A stretch of 64,000 nt of DNA from Littorina saxatilis (Eukaryota > Mollusca > Gastropoda > Littorinimorpha > Littorinidae). The stretch lies in contig NC_090255.1 in assembly GCF_037325665.1 (NCBI RefSeq), forward strand, positions 29,994,310-30,058,309. Direction: 5' to 3'. A program made the translations under genes and the position numbers. Below, piece after piece: positions 1 to 8,400 of the stretch (positions are counted from its first letter, which is position 1; every line of letters starts with the position of its first letter). Under the pieces are notes generated by a model that was not told where the DNA came from, ran no database searches, and saw only the letters and a program-made list of their open reading frames with translations.

Positions 1-548
1 CCTAGTGGTAAGGCGTCCGCCCCGTGATCGGGAGGTCGTGCAGTATTGGCGTTAACCGGTAATTAACGGTATTTTACCGGTTGAAATTAGAAAATACCGG
101 AAAATAATTGGCTGCCGGTATAACCTACCGGTTGATATTAAGAACTACGGGGTTTTTTCACTGGTAAGACAACAAAACCAGTACTCTGAGTTGGACTCTA
201 ACTGGTTCCAATGACCAGCCTACCTTTTTTTTCTGGATAGTTTTCATCATAAAAGTTTGTGTACCAGTTTGAAAACATATTAGCGCCATCACTGTCGTGG
301 GTTCGAACCCTGGCCGGGTAATACCTAAGACTTTAAAATTGGCAATCTAGTGGCTGCTCCGCCTGGCGTCTGGCATTATGGGGTTAGTGCTAGGACTGGT
401 TGGTCCGGTGTCAGAATAATGTGACTGGGTGAGACATGAAGCCTGTGGTGCGACTTCTGTCTTGTGTGTGGCGCACGTTAAATGTCAAAGCAGCACCGCC
501 CTGATATGGCCCTTCGTGTTCGGCTGGGCGTTAAGCAAACAAACAAAC
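1..548 (+). mobile_element. tRNA-derived SINE (family A), cut by window edge and split by a MITE
   Basis: The sequence matches the full-length copy at 38909-39207: a tRNA-like head with the B-box GGTTCGAACCC equivalent (here at 300-310), a body containing the stretch beginning ggcaatctagtggctgctcc, and a tail gcgttaagcaaac followed by aaac repeats. The first bases of the head lie outside the window. The head is interrupted at 41-294 by a small inverted-repeat element. A SINE is a non-coding RNA polymerase III derived retroposon, copied by a partner LINE. Confidence 0.85.
41..294. mobile_element. Small MITE inserted in the SINE head
   Basis: The interruption of the SINE begins CAGTATTGGCG and ends with the inverse of CAGTGATGGCGCT, so it has imperfect inverted ends. 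The five bases tcgtg occur on both sides (36-40 and 295-299), consistent with a 5-bp target duplication. The interior has several ccggt motifs in both orientations and no coding capacity. The superfamily is unknown; the CAG ends and 5-bp duplication resemble the MITEs at 1008 and 55884. Confidence 0.6.
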
Positions 549-625
549 CAAAATCTGAGATGGTTGGACTGATAACATGGAAAAGATTGTGCCTTTAATA
601 GCATATGTATAAAAAAAAGTCTTAC

Positions 626-776
626 CTTTTCCACCAGGTCGTCAACTGACTGTAGCGTCTGTAAACGTCGCCTCTGCAGCAGGTCTGTGAAGATTTTGTA
701 TTGTGGGGTCATGGGGTCTGTGCGGCGTAACAACCACTGTTTGTCTACATTTGGGGCAATGTTCCAGCTCGGCGTT
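626..776 (-). CDS. Sulf1: Extracellular sulfatase (SULF-type), coding exon 5
   Basis: This 151-bp exon has a strong acceptor (pyrimidine tract then ttacag) above 776 and a GT donor (gtaaga) below 626. It reads TPSWNIAPNVDKQWLLRR and ends LQRRRLQTLQSVDDLVEK in phase 0, matching the SULF1/SULF2 segment with APN-DK-W and LQRKRLQTL-SVDD. It joins in phase with the exon at 9974-10069 and is the last exon visible; the rest of the sulfatase domain, the basic hydrophilic domain and the C-terminus lie left of the window. The SVDDLVEK wording also resembles N-acetylglucosamine-6-sulfatase, but the whole fits SULF better. Confidence 0.88.
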
Positions 777-929
777 CTGTAAATAAAAAATAAAAAAAGT
801 AAATGAACACAGTACGGATTATCGCTCAATCTATACATAGACTGACAACATCATACAGCTAGCAGCATTTAGTCTTAAAATCAAAAATGAACAGATTTTA
901 ATCATTTGTTTGCAGACAGACCGTCACCC

Positions 930-983
930 AACCACCACCACCACCACCACCACCAGACACCCCCCCCCCCCCCCCCCCCCCCC
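930..983. repeat. (ACC)n and poly-C low-complexity run
   Basis: About eight ACC units are followed by an uninterrupted run of about 24 C. Such runs recur over the window (24537, 38618, 47550, 54918, 56030) and are slippage-prone, so their lengths are unreliable. The short open frame through it is an artefact. Confidence 0.9.
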
Positions 984-1153
984 AGGTGTAAACTCAACAT
1001 TGTGTACCAGGGTTCCACACAACCCCAAAAGTCAAGGGTATTCATACCCTTTCACGAAAAAAAGTAAAGGGTTTTTATACCCCTTCCAGATTTTTCACAG
1101 GGTATGAGTGACAATCGGTGTATCCATGAAATGTATATTTCTTTCGAATACAT

Positions 1154-1335
1154 CACCTCAATTTAACTATAAGGAGTTACCCTACTTATGAGTATCAGAC
1201 TGAGTAGCACCTTGCAACCAATAAATGTTCAAGGTTGCTAACTCTTGGCTACTTCGCCAGTGCGCCATTTGTGGGAGTAGTCTCCCCTACCGGCAGTGAC
1301 CCTCCACGCATGCGCACCATACTCCCTCAGTTCAA
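1154..1335 (+). repeat. Left inverted terminal repeat of the DIRS element
   Basis: The bases run from cacctcaatttaac to ctccctcagttcaa and are the reverse complement of 7353-7534, with no mismatch that I can find by eye. It holds the GC-rich stretch with gcatgcgcac. Confidence 0.9.
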
Positions 1336-2250
1336 ATTCTCGCTACTACGAGTACAGACGTATACTGACGAATTACCGTGGATTGTTTTTACAAACGGTA
1401 TTTTTTGGTTAGTCTTCTTCAAGACTTCAAACTGTGGGTATTCCTTTCCTATTCTATATAAATTATCACACAGTTGATCAATTGGACGCACAACAGAGGG
1501 ATGTTTTTCTCTGTCACGCGGGTACCAAACTCGGACGTTTTCGTCCAATACAGTTACACAGGCCATGCGGCATTCATGTGTTGTATCTACTTTATTCTTA
1601 CTCTTAGCAAGAATAATTCTCTTTCAGTAGAGAAGGGCTGTTCTTCACAGAAGACGTTTATATATCGAACCGCTGTTTTACAGAACGGAAAGTACAGCCA
1701 GCCTCTGCTGTTAACCAACTCACGAACATATGAAAGTAACACCTACCTTGTGGATTCAAAATGGCGGCCGTAAACAAAATGGCGGCCGTAGCACGTGTCT
1801 CCACTGAGATGCAACTTTGCTAAAGAACCTTTGAGCTGTCCTAAGATCTCACACACCACTACCTTTCAGGATCTGGTACATGCATATTATAGGGTTTTTT
1901 GTCTATATGTCAGGTTATATATATATATATATATATATAAATTTTAAAAAAAAAATAAATAAATAAAAACATTTTTTTTATTTTTTTTTAGGGGTTGTGG
2001 TTGTTTGTGCCTTTGCGGGCATAACAGGTATAGAAGGTAAGGTTACTGGGTACCTTTTCTGGCTCTGCCACACCTTCAACCTCTTTCCAATAGCCTTGGA
2101 CTTGACTTAGAATATTCAGGTTGTCTCACTGAATATTTTTTCTTACCTGTCATATAACAACTATATATGGATATTGCCTAACCTCATAAAGCTAAGAGGC
2201 ACTATAGCATTGTCAAGACAGACATTATAACGTCACTTAGTCTGTTACAG

Positions 2251-4065
2251 ATGTCTCGCATCTGTGTCAAATGCAAGAAGCCCACTTGGTGTGAGGATAA
2301 CCATGACACTTGTGCTCGCTGCACAGGGTGTCACAGCTCAGCACCATGTGATCTCTGCCAGTCCTGGCCTCTGGAAGCATGGAAAGATCTACTCTCCTTA
2401 AGGCCCCTTAAGGACACGAGAAACACCCCGTCGGAAGTACTGTCCCTTATTTCTGCTTCTTCACGACTCTCGGGATATCGCAAGAGAGCTGACAAGTCCT
2501 TGACTGCCACGCATCATCGGACAAGCTCAGCGGTCCTACCACGCCGGACAACTGTTCCAGCTGCCACAATTACCAGGCCTCCTTCACGCGAGCGTAGATG
2601 CGACAGCCCGTCCTCCAGAGACAGACGTTCCCGCAGTCCACGGTCTACGGAACGGCGCCACTCTCCTCGCAGTCGCCGTTCGTCTCGTTCTCCTTCAGCC
2701 AGTCAGAGACCTCGGGTCAGCTCATGTCATTCAAGGGAGACAGGACGCTCGCAGGAACAGAGCCGACACAGAGGAGAGCAAGGTCCCTCCAGGGATAGCA
2801 GGCGTCGCTCCAGGGCAGACAGTCGCCTTTCACGCGATGATCGCCGACACTCCCACGCCCAAAATCAACATGCTGAGGAGACTCACGTGGACTATTACAG
2901 GCTATCTAGGGAAGCAAGCCGGCGTCCCAGTTCAGAACGTCAACGTTCCAGATCTCCACATACGCGACGTTCCTGGTACAACGAACGGACTTCGTTTGAC
3001 TTCCGTCGTTCTCACAGCCGCTCCTTTTCACCCATACGGAATTTCAGGAGAGGCGACTCACCTTCTCGTAGGTCAACCCTCTCCGATTGGAGAGAGAGGT
3101 CCCCAACTTCTAACATAAACACCTGGACATCGGAGCCGGAACCCACCAAAACCACCGATGGGCTGATGCAGGGGTGCAAGGCTGAGATTCTTCGCATTCT
3201 TTCTGAAGAGGCCTTTGCTCCACAGGTCGCAAAGAAGAATTCTGCCATTAAGCCTTCCCTTCTCACCGAACAGGAAGAAAAAACCAGCTCCTTCCCTCTG
3301 TCGAACCAAGCAGCACTCATCTTGGAGAAAATTAATAACCATCTCTCGGGACCAGCCCACAAGCCGGAAGCGGTGCTACCAGCCTTCGTGACAGAGGTCG
3401 AATACAAGAAGACCTGGTATGAGACTCCCGATGCCCCTTTCTCCAGTACAAATCCAGAAACGGAGAGAGAATTAGAATTCTTTGGGGTACAACGTCAACC
3501 TAAGGATCAGGTCTTACCTAAGAGAACTTGGGAGCACTTCACTAGGATCCTGCGTCAACTTGTTCAAGCTGCCTCGTTCAATGAACTAGCTTCCAACGCA
3601 CTTGGAACGCTTTTAAGGAACAGCTCTCTGACGGACACAGTTGCTGTCAACCGCCTCACCTTTGGGTTGAATAATTCATCACTCAACTTACTGGCGGGAC
3701 TGCTCCAGCTGATTGGTGATATGCAACTCATCGAGAGAGACACGCTTATGGAGCGCCTGAAGGCAACCCCAGCCACCAAGTTTGCCTTACGAGCCGGCCC
3801 GATCGGCAACTCGCTCCTCTTTGGAGGACAAGTGGCAAAGATGAAGGAGGCACTCACCAAAGAAGCAACAACAGCCAAGCAGTCTACACAGAGACAGCCC
3901 TTTCGTAAAGACCGCCGGGCAACGGGAAACAGAGATTTCTACACGAGAAGGCGTGGGAAGCAGGGCTTTCAACGCTCACAGAGAGGAGGACAGCGGCAGC
4001 CACCGCAGCGTGGGGGTCGAACTAGAGGAGGGTCCTCCTCCAAGTTTGGCGCTCGTAGACCATGA
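2251..4065 (+). CDS. DIRS ORF1, Gag-like protein with RS domain
   Basis: The 604-residue open frame starts with a cysteine-rich segment (CVKCKKPTWC, then paired cysteines to about residue 36) that could bind zinc. Residues about 110-285 form a long arginine-serine region with repeated RS, SRS and RSP words like the RS domain of splicing factors. The middle is an ordinary helical Gag-like region and the last 50 residues are an RG/RGG tail (RGGQRQPPQRGGRTRGG), typical of RNA-binding proteins. In DIRS elements this first frame is taken to coat or bind the RNA. It overlaps the next frame by 113 bases. Confidence 0.8.
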   Translation: MSRICVKCKKPTWCEDNHDTCARCTGCHSSAPCDLCQSWPLEAWKDLLSLRPLKDTRNTPSEVLSLISASSRLSGYRKRADKSLTATHHRTSSAVLPRRTTVPAATITRPPSRERRCDSPSSRDRRSRSPRSTERRHSPRSRRSSRSPSASQRPRVSSCHSRETGRSQEQSRHRGEQGPSRDSRRRSRADSRLSRDDRRHSHAQNQHAEETHVDYYRLSREASRRPSSERQRSRSPHTRRSWYNERTSFDFRRSHSRSFSPIRNFRRGDSPSRRSTLSDWRERSPTSNINTWTSEPEPTKTTDGLMQGCKAEILRILSEEAFAPQVAKKNSAIKPSLLTEQEEKTSSFPLSNQAALILEKINNHLSGPAHKPEAVLPAFVTEVEYKKTWYETPDAPFSSTNPETERELEFFGVQRQPKDQVLPKRTWEHFTRILRQLVQAASFNELASNALGTLLRNSSLTDTVAVNRLTFGLNNSSLNLLAGLLQLIGDMQLIERDTLMERLKATPATKFALRAGPIGNSLLFGGQVAKMKEALTKEATTAKQSTQRQPFRKDRRATGNRDFYTRRRGKQGFQRSQRGGQRQPPQRGGRTRGGSSSKFGARRP

Positions 4066-6094
4066 CTCTCACCCCAGCGCTCCTCCCCTTCCCCCCCTTC
4101 CCCCTCAGCCTTCTTCCCGTACACCCATCGCACTAGGGGCAAGACTTCAACTTTTTGCCCCAGTTTGGCAGTCCCTGTCAACCGACGCATGGGTAATTCA
4201 AACGGTGACAGAAGGCCTCAGAATATCGTTCACCTCTCACCCCCCCCTGACCACATGCCCCGTCTTTACCAAAGTCTCCAACAATCCAGAGAAAGCAAAG
4301 GCCCTCCTCAACGAGGTACAATCACTGGTACTCAAGAAAGCTGTTTTCCTAGTAAACAAGGTAAGTTCTCCAGCCTTTTACTCAACCCTGTTTGTCGTTC
4401 TAAAACCCAACGGACAATGGAGACCAGTTATCGACCTCAGCTCTCTGAACAAATTCATCAACGCTCCACACTTCAAGATGGAGACAACCAAAACGGTTCG
4501 CAACGCGGTGAGACCAAACGATTATGGGGTCAGCCTAGACTTGTCCGACGCGTACCTTCACGTACCAATACACAAAGCGTCCAGGAAATACCTTCGCTTT
4601 GCCATAAACGGCCAAGTCTTCTCTTTCAGAGCACTACCTTTCGGTCTCAACCTCAGCCCTTGGGCCTTCACACGTCTTATGGACGAGGTGATTGCCATTC
4701 ACCGCCACCAAGCACAGGCAGTCACTTCAAACTACCTGGACGACATACTTCAAAGACATCAGTCCCCAGCCGTCCTCAGAAAGGATCTACAGTCTCTGAT
4801 CTTGCTGCTGCAGAAACTGGGTTGGATGATCAACTTGGAGAAATCAGACCTAGAGCCTTCCCAAACCTTCACCCACCTAGGTATGCTGTTCAGGACAGCA
4901 GAGAACAGGGTTTCCCTGCCCCCCAAACGGGTGGACAAGATCATCAACACCATCAATTCCACACTGAGTTTGGAAAACATGTCGGCAAGGAGCTTCCTCA
5001 GCCTCATAGGCCTGCTCAACGCGGCCTCAGACCTCCTGGAATTGGGCAGGATCTTTCTCAGACCCATCCAGTATGCTCTCACAGATGCCTGGACGCAGAG
5101 CTCAGAGGACCTGGATGTACTGATTCCCATCTCGAGCAACCTGGCACAGGCGCTCGAAGTTTGGACGAACAAATCATGGCTGGAGCTAGGAGTACCGCTC
5201 AAAAGGCTGTCGCCTTCGCTCTCGCTATGTTGCGATGCGAGCATAGAGGGCTGGGGGGCCCATCTTCTCCCAGATTTCCAGGAGACTCACGGTATCTGGT
5301 CGAGACAGGAGGCCTTGGCTCACATCAATCTCCTAGAACTCCGAGCGGTATGGAAAGCCCTCCTCCACTGGACAGCGCTCCTCAGGGGCTCGCCGGTTCT
5401 CGTCTTGTCAGACAACTCGACAGTGGTGGCATACATTCGCAACCAGGGTGGAACCCACTCCAGAGAACTCACCAATCTTGTCAGGGAGATACTACTCTGG
5501 TGCAGAGATTACCACATAGACCTGACAGTGAGACACATCCCCGGGAGGCTAAACGTACTGGCGGACACACTCTCCAGAAAAGGTCAAGTGATCCACACGG
5601 AGTGGTCGCTCCACCCGCACGTCTTCACGGAGATCACACGGTCCATGGGGACTCCACACGTAGACCTGTTTGCCACACGGTGGAACCACAAGGTACAGAC
5701 TTTTGTCTCACCGGTACCGGATCCTCTAGCTATAGCCGTAGATGCCCTCAGTCTGGACTGGACGAACATGTATGCCTATGCCTTTCCCCCCTCGGTCCTG
5801 CTACCAAAGGTACTGCAGAAAATCGCAGAAACAACGTGCCAAATCATCCTGATCGCTCCCCTCAACTGGAACAGATCGTGGATATCCCTTCTCCTGGACC
5901 TGGCAACAGCTCCCCCCATAAAACTGCCGGAGAGACCGGATCTTCTCAGGCAACCAAGGTCCGGGATATATCACCAGGACCCAGCGTGCCTCAAGCTTCA
6001 CGCTTGGACTCTATTAGGACCGCTCTCCGCAGCAGAAGATTCAGTGAACCCATCTTGGAGAGAATTGCTACGGCACGAAGGCCCTCCACCTTAA
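3953..6094 (+). CDS. DIRS ORF2, reverse transcriptase and RNase H
   Basis: The frame holds 713 codons, of which the first roughly 60 overlap ORF1 and are proline-rich. The reverse transcriptase is clear: SPAFYSTLFVVLKPNG, DLSDAYLHVPIH, FRALPFGLNLSPWAFTRLM and the catalytic YLDDIL. It is followed by RNase H with CCDASIEGWGAHL, LLELRAVWKALL, VLSDNSTVVAYIRNQGG and HIPGRLNVLADTLSR, which carry the acidic active-site residues. There is no protease and no DDE integrase. Expression is probably from the same RNA as ORF1, by an overlap mechanism known for the family but not visible here. Confidence 0.92.
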   Translation: MGSRAFNAHREEDSGSHRSVGVELEEGPPPSLALVDHDSHPSAPPLPPLPPQPSSRTPIALGARLQLFAPVWQSLSTDAWVIQTVTEGLRISFTSHPPLTTCPVFTKVSNNPEKAKALLNEVQSLVLKKAVFLVNKVSSPAFYSTLFVVLKPNGQWRPVIDLSSLNKFINAPHFKMETTKTVRNAVRPNDYGVSLDLSDAYLHVPIHKASRKYLRFAINGQVFSFRALPFGLNLSPWAFTRLMDEVIAIHRHQAQAVTSNYLDDILQRHQSPAVLRKDLQSLILLLQKLGWMINLEKSDLEPSQTFTHLGMLFRTAENRVSLPPKRVDKIINTINSTLSLENMSARSFLSLIGLLNAASDLLELGRIFLRPIQYALTDAWTQSSEDLDVLIPISSNLAQALEVWTNKSWLELGVPLKRLSPSLSLCCDASIEGWGAHLLPDFQETHGIWSRQEALAHINLLELRAVWKALLHWTALLRGSPVLVLSDNSTVVAYIRNQGGTHSRELTNLVREILLWCRDYHIDLTVRHIPGRLNVLADTLSRKGQVIHTEWSLHPHVFTEITRSMGTPHVDLFATRWNHKVQTFVSPVPDPLAIAVDALSLDWTNMYAYAFPPSVLLPKVLQKIAETTCQIILIAPLNWNRSWISLLLDLATAPPIKLPERPDLLRQPRSGIYHQDPACLKLHAWTLLGPLSAAEDSVNPSWRELLRHEGPPP

Positions 6095-7068
6095 AGGTGT
6101 ATGAAGGAAAATGGAAAGTCTTCTCCAATTGGTGTGATAGAAGATCACTGGACCCACTCTGCCTCTTACCTCACCATCTCGCTGATTTCTTCCTTTGGCT
6201 GTTTGAAGAAAGGAATCTGGCACCTATAACCATAAAAGGCTACAGATCAATGATCTCTGACACTTACAGGCATCACGGGGGATTTGAAGTAGGCAGAGAC
6301 AAAGATCTATCAGACCTACTGGCCAATTTCGAGAGATCTAGACCTAGAACCAGAGTCTTGTTCCCATCTTGGGATATTGGGCTAGTCTTAAAATGGCTAG
6401 ATTCAGCTTCTTTCGAACCTTTACAGGTAGCAACCCTGCGTTCCCTTACTCTCAAGACGTGCTTCTTGACAGCACTGGCTTCGGCAGCTAGAGTTAGTGA
6501 GATACACGCCTTGGCAGCGGATGCAAATCACCTTCAATTCAGGAATGATGGGTCAGTCCTATTACTAACTGAAGCAGGATTTGTAGCTAAGAATAGGCTA
6601 CCTACGACAGGCAACCAGTCGATCGTTATCAAGCCGCTTCCAGTCAATCAGAGCTCTCCTGATCATCTCCATGACCCTGTGAGAGCCTTGTCTATCTACC
6701 TGGAGAGGACCAGATCTCTACGAGACTCCTCCCAGCAGCTTTTCCTGTCATTTGCTGAATCTCGACCTCGGACTTCCCCTCAAACCATCTCTTCATGGCT
6801 GCGGACAGTCATCAGATCAGCTTACAGGGATGCTAGCATTCCACTACCAGGACCCTCACGTCCTAAGGCTCATGACGTCAGAGCCATAGCGGCAAGCCTG
6901 GCCTTTGACAGGAACATAGCGGTCAGCGAGATCATCCAAGCAGTGGGGTGGAAATCAAGTTCTACTTTTGGGAAATTCTACCTGAGAGATCTCTCCCAGG
7001 ATCGCCCCACTCTCAGTCGAGTCGGCGCGATTTCAGCTGCACAGCTGGTCACTCATCCGACTCAGTGA
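4165..7068 (+). CDS. DIRS ORF3, tyrosine recombinase, overlapping ORF2
   Basis: The open frame is 967 codons long, but only about the last 370 (from about 5960) look like a protein domain. There the phage-integrase fold is visible: an N-terminal SAM-like part (ARRPSTLKVYEGKWKVFSNWC), the first active arginine in SAARVSEIHAL, the HDVR box, and the last helix with IIQAVGWKSSSTFGKFYLRDL holding the tyrosine. The first roughly 640 codons overlap ORF2 in another frame and are Pro/Ser/Gln/Arg-rich, so the true start may lie much further downstream. The enzyme is expected to insert the circular DNA copy. Confidence 0.88.
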   Translation: MAVPVNRRMGNSNGDRRPQNIVHLSPPPDHMPRLYQSLQQSRESKGPPQRGTITGTQESCFPSKQGKFSSLLLNPVCRSKTQRTMETSYRPQLSEQIHQRSTLQDGDNQNGSQRGETKRLWGQPRLVRRVPSRTNTQSVQEIPSLCHKRPSLLFQSTTFRSQPQPLGLHTSYGRGDCHSPPPSTGSHFKLPGRHTSKTSVPSRPQKGSTVSDLAAAETGLDDQLGEIRPRAFPNLHPPRYAVQDSREQGFPAPQTGGQDHQHHQFHTEFGKHVGKELPQPHRPAQRGLRPPGIGQDLSQTHPVCSHRCLDAELRGPGCTDSHLEQPGTGARSLDEQIMAGARSTAQKAVAFALAMLRCEHRGLGGPSSPRFPGDSRYLVETGGLGSHQSPRTPSGMESPPPLDSAPQGLAGSRLVRQLDSGGIHSQPGWNPLQRTHQSCQGDTTLVQRLPHRPDSETHPREAKRTGGHTLQKRSSDPHGVVAPPARLHGDHTVHGDSTRRPVCHTVEPQGTDFCLTGTGSSSYSRRCPQSGLDEHVCLCLSPLGPATKGTAENRRNNVPNHPDRSPQLEQIVDIPSPGPGNSSPHKTAGETGSSQATKVRDISPGPSVPQASRLDSIRTALRSRRFSEPILERIATARRPSTLKVYEGKWKVFSNWCDRRSLDPLCLLPHHLADFFLWLFEERNLAPITIKGYRSMISDTYRHHGGFEVGRDKDLSDLLANFERSRPRTRVLFPSWDIGLVLKWLDSASFEPLQVATLRSLTLKTCFLTALASAARVSEIHALAADANHLQFRNDGSVLLLTEAGFVAKNRLPTTGNQSIVIKPLPVNQSSPDHLHDPVRALSIYLERTRSLRDSSQQLFLSFAESRPRTSPQTISSWLRTVIRSAYRDASIPLPGPSRPKAHDVRAIAASLAFDRNIAVSEIIQAVGWKSSSTFGKFYLRDLSQDRPTLSRVGAISAAQLVTHPTQ

Positions 7069-7213
7069 TTCTCGCTACTCAGTCCGCTTATATCTGCCTT
7101 TTCTTCCAGTCACATCTGGAGCGGATGCTGGTTTGTTTGTTTGTCAAACAACTGAGTCGGATTAGGAGTCAATAGAGTGACAGGGTAAGTCACCCCCCGT
7201 CCTTTTATCTATT

Positions 7214-7308
7214 CTCCTTATAGTTAAATTGAGGTGATGTATTCGAAAGAAATATGTATTTTTTACAAGTAAAATGACTATTTCTAAGAATACTCACCTC
7301 AATTTAAC
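7214..7308 (+). repeat. Internal complementary region of the DIRS element
   Basis: The left half (from ctccttatag) is the inverse of the sequence at the outer left terminus near 1131-1175, and the right half (ending caatttaac) is the inverse of the outer right terminus near 7523-7560. This is the hallmark site that templates completion of the ends and circle formation in DIRS1. Confidence 0.9.
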
Positions 7309-7352
7309 CACAGACCCTCCCGCCTTCCCCGCAATTGACTTAACAGCTCGAA

Positions 7353-7534
7353 TTGAACTGAGGGAGTATGGTGCGCATGCGTGGAGGGTCACTGCCGGTA
7401 GGGGAGACTACTCCCACAAATGGCGCACTGGCGAAGTAGCCAAGAGTTAGCAACCTTGAACATTTATTGGTTGCAAGGTGCTACTCAGTCTGATACTCAT
7501 AAGTAGGGTAACTCCTTATAGTTAAATTGAGGTG
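7353..7534 (-). repeat. Right inverted terminal repeat of the DIRS element
   Basis: It is the reverse complement of 1154-1335, with no mismatch noticed by eye, and is followed by the outermost tail that matches the right half of the internal complementary region. Confidence 0.9.
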
Positions 7535-7973
7535 AGTATTCTTAGAAATAGTCATTTTACTTGTTAAAAATACATTTTTTTGTTCTTTCGTTTTGCGAGG
7601 CATTATTTTGAGCAGGCGACAGCACAGGATAGGCTAAAGCGAACAGTGCCATCGAGATGATCAGTTTAAAGATATCGCGCAGTTTGAGGACAAGGGAGGC
7701 AACCTCTGCTTCACGGCGTGCCAGTGTCGACAGAGGAGTGGCACGAACACGGCGTGTACTTTAGTGGTCTCAGTAGAGCAGGCGGCCTGCATGCTGTTGC
7801 TTGTAAACTAGCAAAGGCTATACCCTTTCAGCGTTTGACTCGTACGTTTTTTTTACCTATTTGGAAGAAAACAGTTACGTATAAATTTATACCTCTTCAG
7901 AGAGCATCTCGTACGTGATTTGGAGGGTCAGAGGGTATTATACCCTTAATTCTACGTGATGTGGAACCCTGTG

Positions 7974-8355
7974 TTCTTTCTTTATTTGGTGTTTAACGTC
8001 GTTTTCAACCGTTCAAGGTTATATCGCGACGGAGGGAAGGGGGGTGATGGGATAGAGCCACTTGTCAATTGTTTCTTGTTCACAAAAGCACTAATCAAAA
8101 ATTTGCTCCAGGGGCTTGCAATGTAGTACAATATATGACCTTACTGGGAGAATGCAAGTTTCCAGTACAAAGGACTTAACATTTCTTACATACTGCTTGA
8201 CAAAAATCTTTACAAAAATGGACTATATTCTATACAAGAAACACTTAACAAGGGTAAAAGGAGAAACAGAATCCGTTAGTCGCCTCTTACGACATGCTGG
8301 GGAGCATCGAGTAAATTCTTTCTCGCACCAACCAATATGGGAACCCGCGGGGGGC
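7974..8355 (-). mobile_element. SINE (family B), full length, with 11-bp target duplication
   Basis: On the minus strand it runs from a head with cccgcggg through catgtcgtaagaggcgactaac to a tail gacgttaaacaccaaataaag. The bases ggaaccctgtg occur immediately on both sides (7963-7973 and 8356-8366). Related copies are at 45779-46120, 47403-47645 and 57612-57898. The insertion landed on the right tip of the older MITE and so duplicated that tip. Confidence 0.85.
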
Positions 8356-8400
8356 GGAACCCTGTGTACTATCGCCTATCTGTCCTGACTTTCACATGGG

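Larger units (their letters stand above)
1131..7567 (+). mobile_element. DIRS-type tyrosine-recombinase retroelement, looks whole and young
   Basis: This element has the full DIRS layout: inverted terminal repeats (1154-1335 and 7353-7534), three long open frames in the order Gag-like, reverse transcriptase with RNase H, and tyrosine recombinase, and an internal complementary region (7214-7308) whose two halves are the inverse of the two outer termini. There are no LTRs and no DDE integrase, as expected for a family that makes a circular DNA and inserts it with its recombinase. The inverted repeats appear identical over about 180 bp and all three frames are open, so I judge it a recent insertion with no obvious break. 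Exact ends are uncertain by a few bases because the family leaves no target duplication. It lies in sulfatase intron 4, opposite to the direction of the gene. Confidence 0.93.
1008..8364. mobile_element. CAGGG-ended MITE, split by a DIRS element and a SINE
   Basis: The left end (1008) reads CAGGGTTCCACAC and the right end is its inverse GTGGAACCCTG. A second inner palindromic motif, aagggta...taccc, lies near both ends, so the inverted repeats reach about 40 bp. The bases tgtac flank both outer ends (1003-1007 and 8365-8369). Only about 0.5 kb belongs to the MITE itself: about 1008-1130, 7568-7973 and the last few bases after the SINE at 8355. The ends resemble hAT elements, although a 5-bp duplication would point to a hAT5-like group; no transposase is present. 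Confidence 0.65.

Noticed and set aside
1154-7534. Reading the terminal repeats of the first element as LTRs
   Set aside because: They are inverted and not direct, and the element has a tyrosine recombinase and an internal complementary region, which define DIRS.
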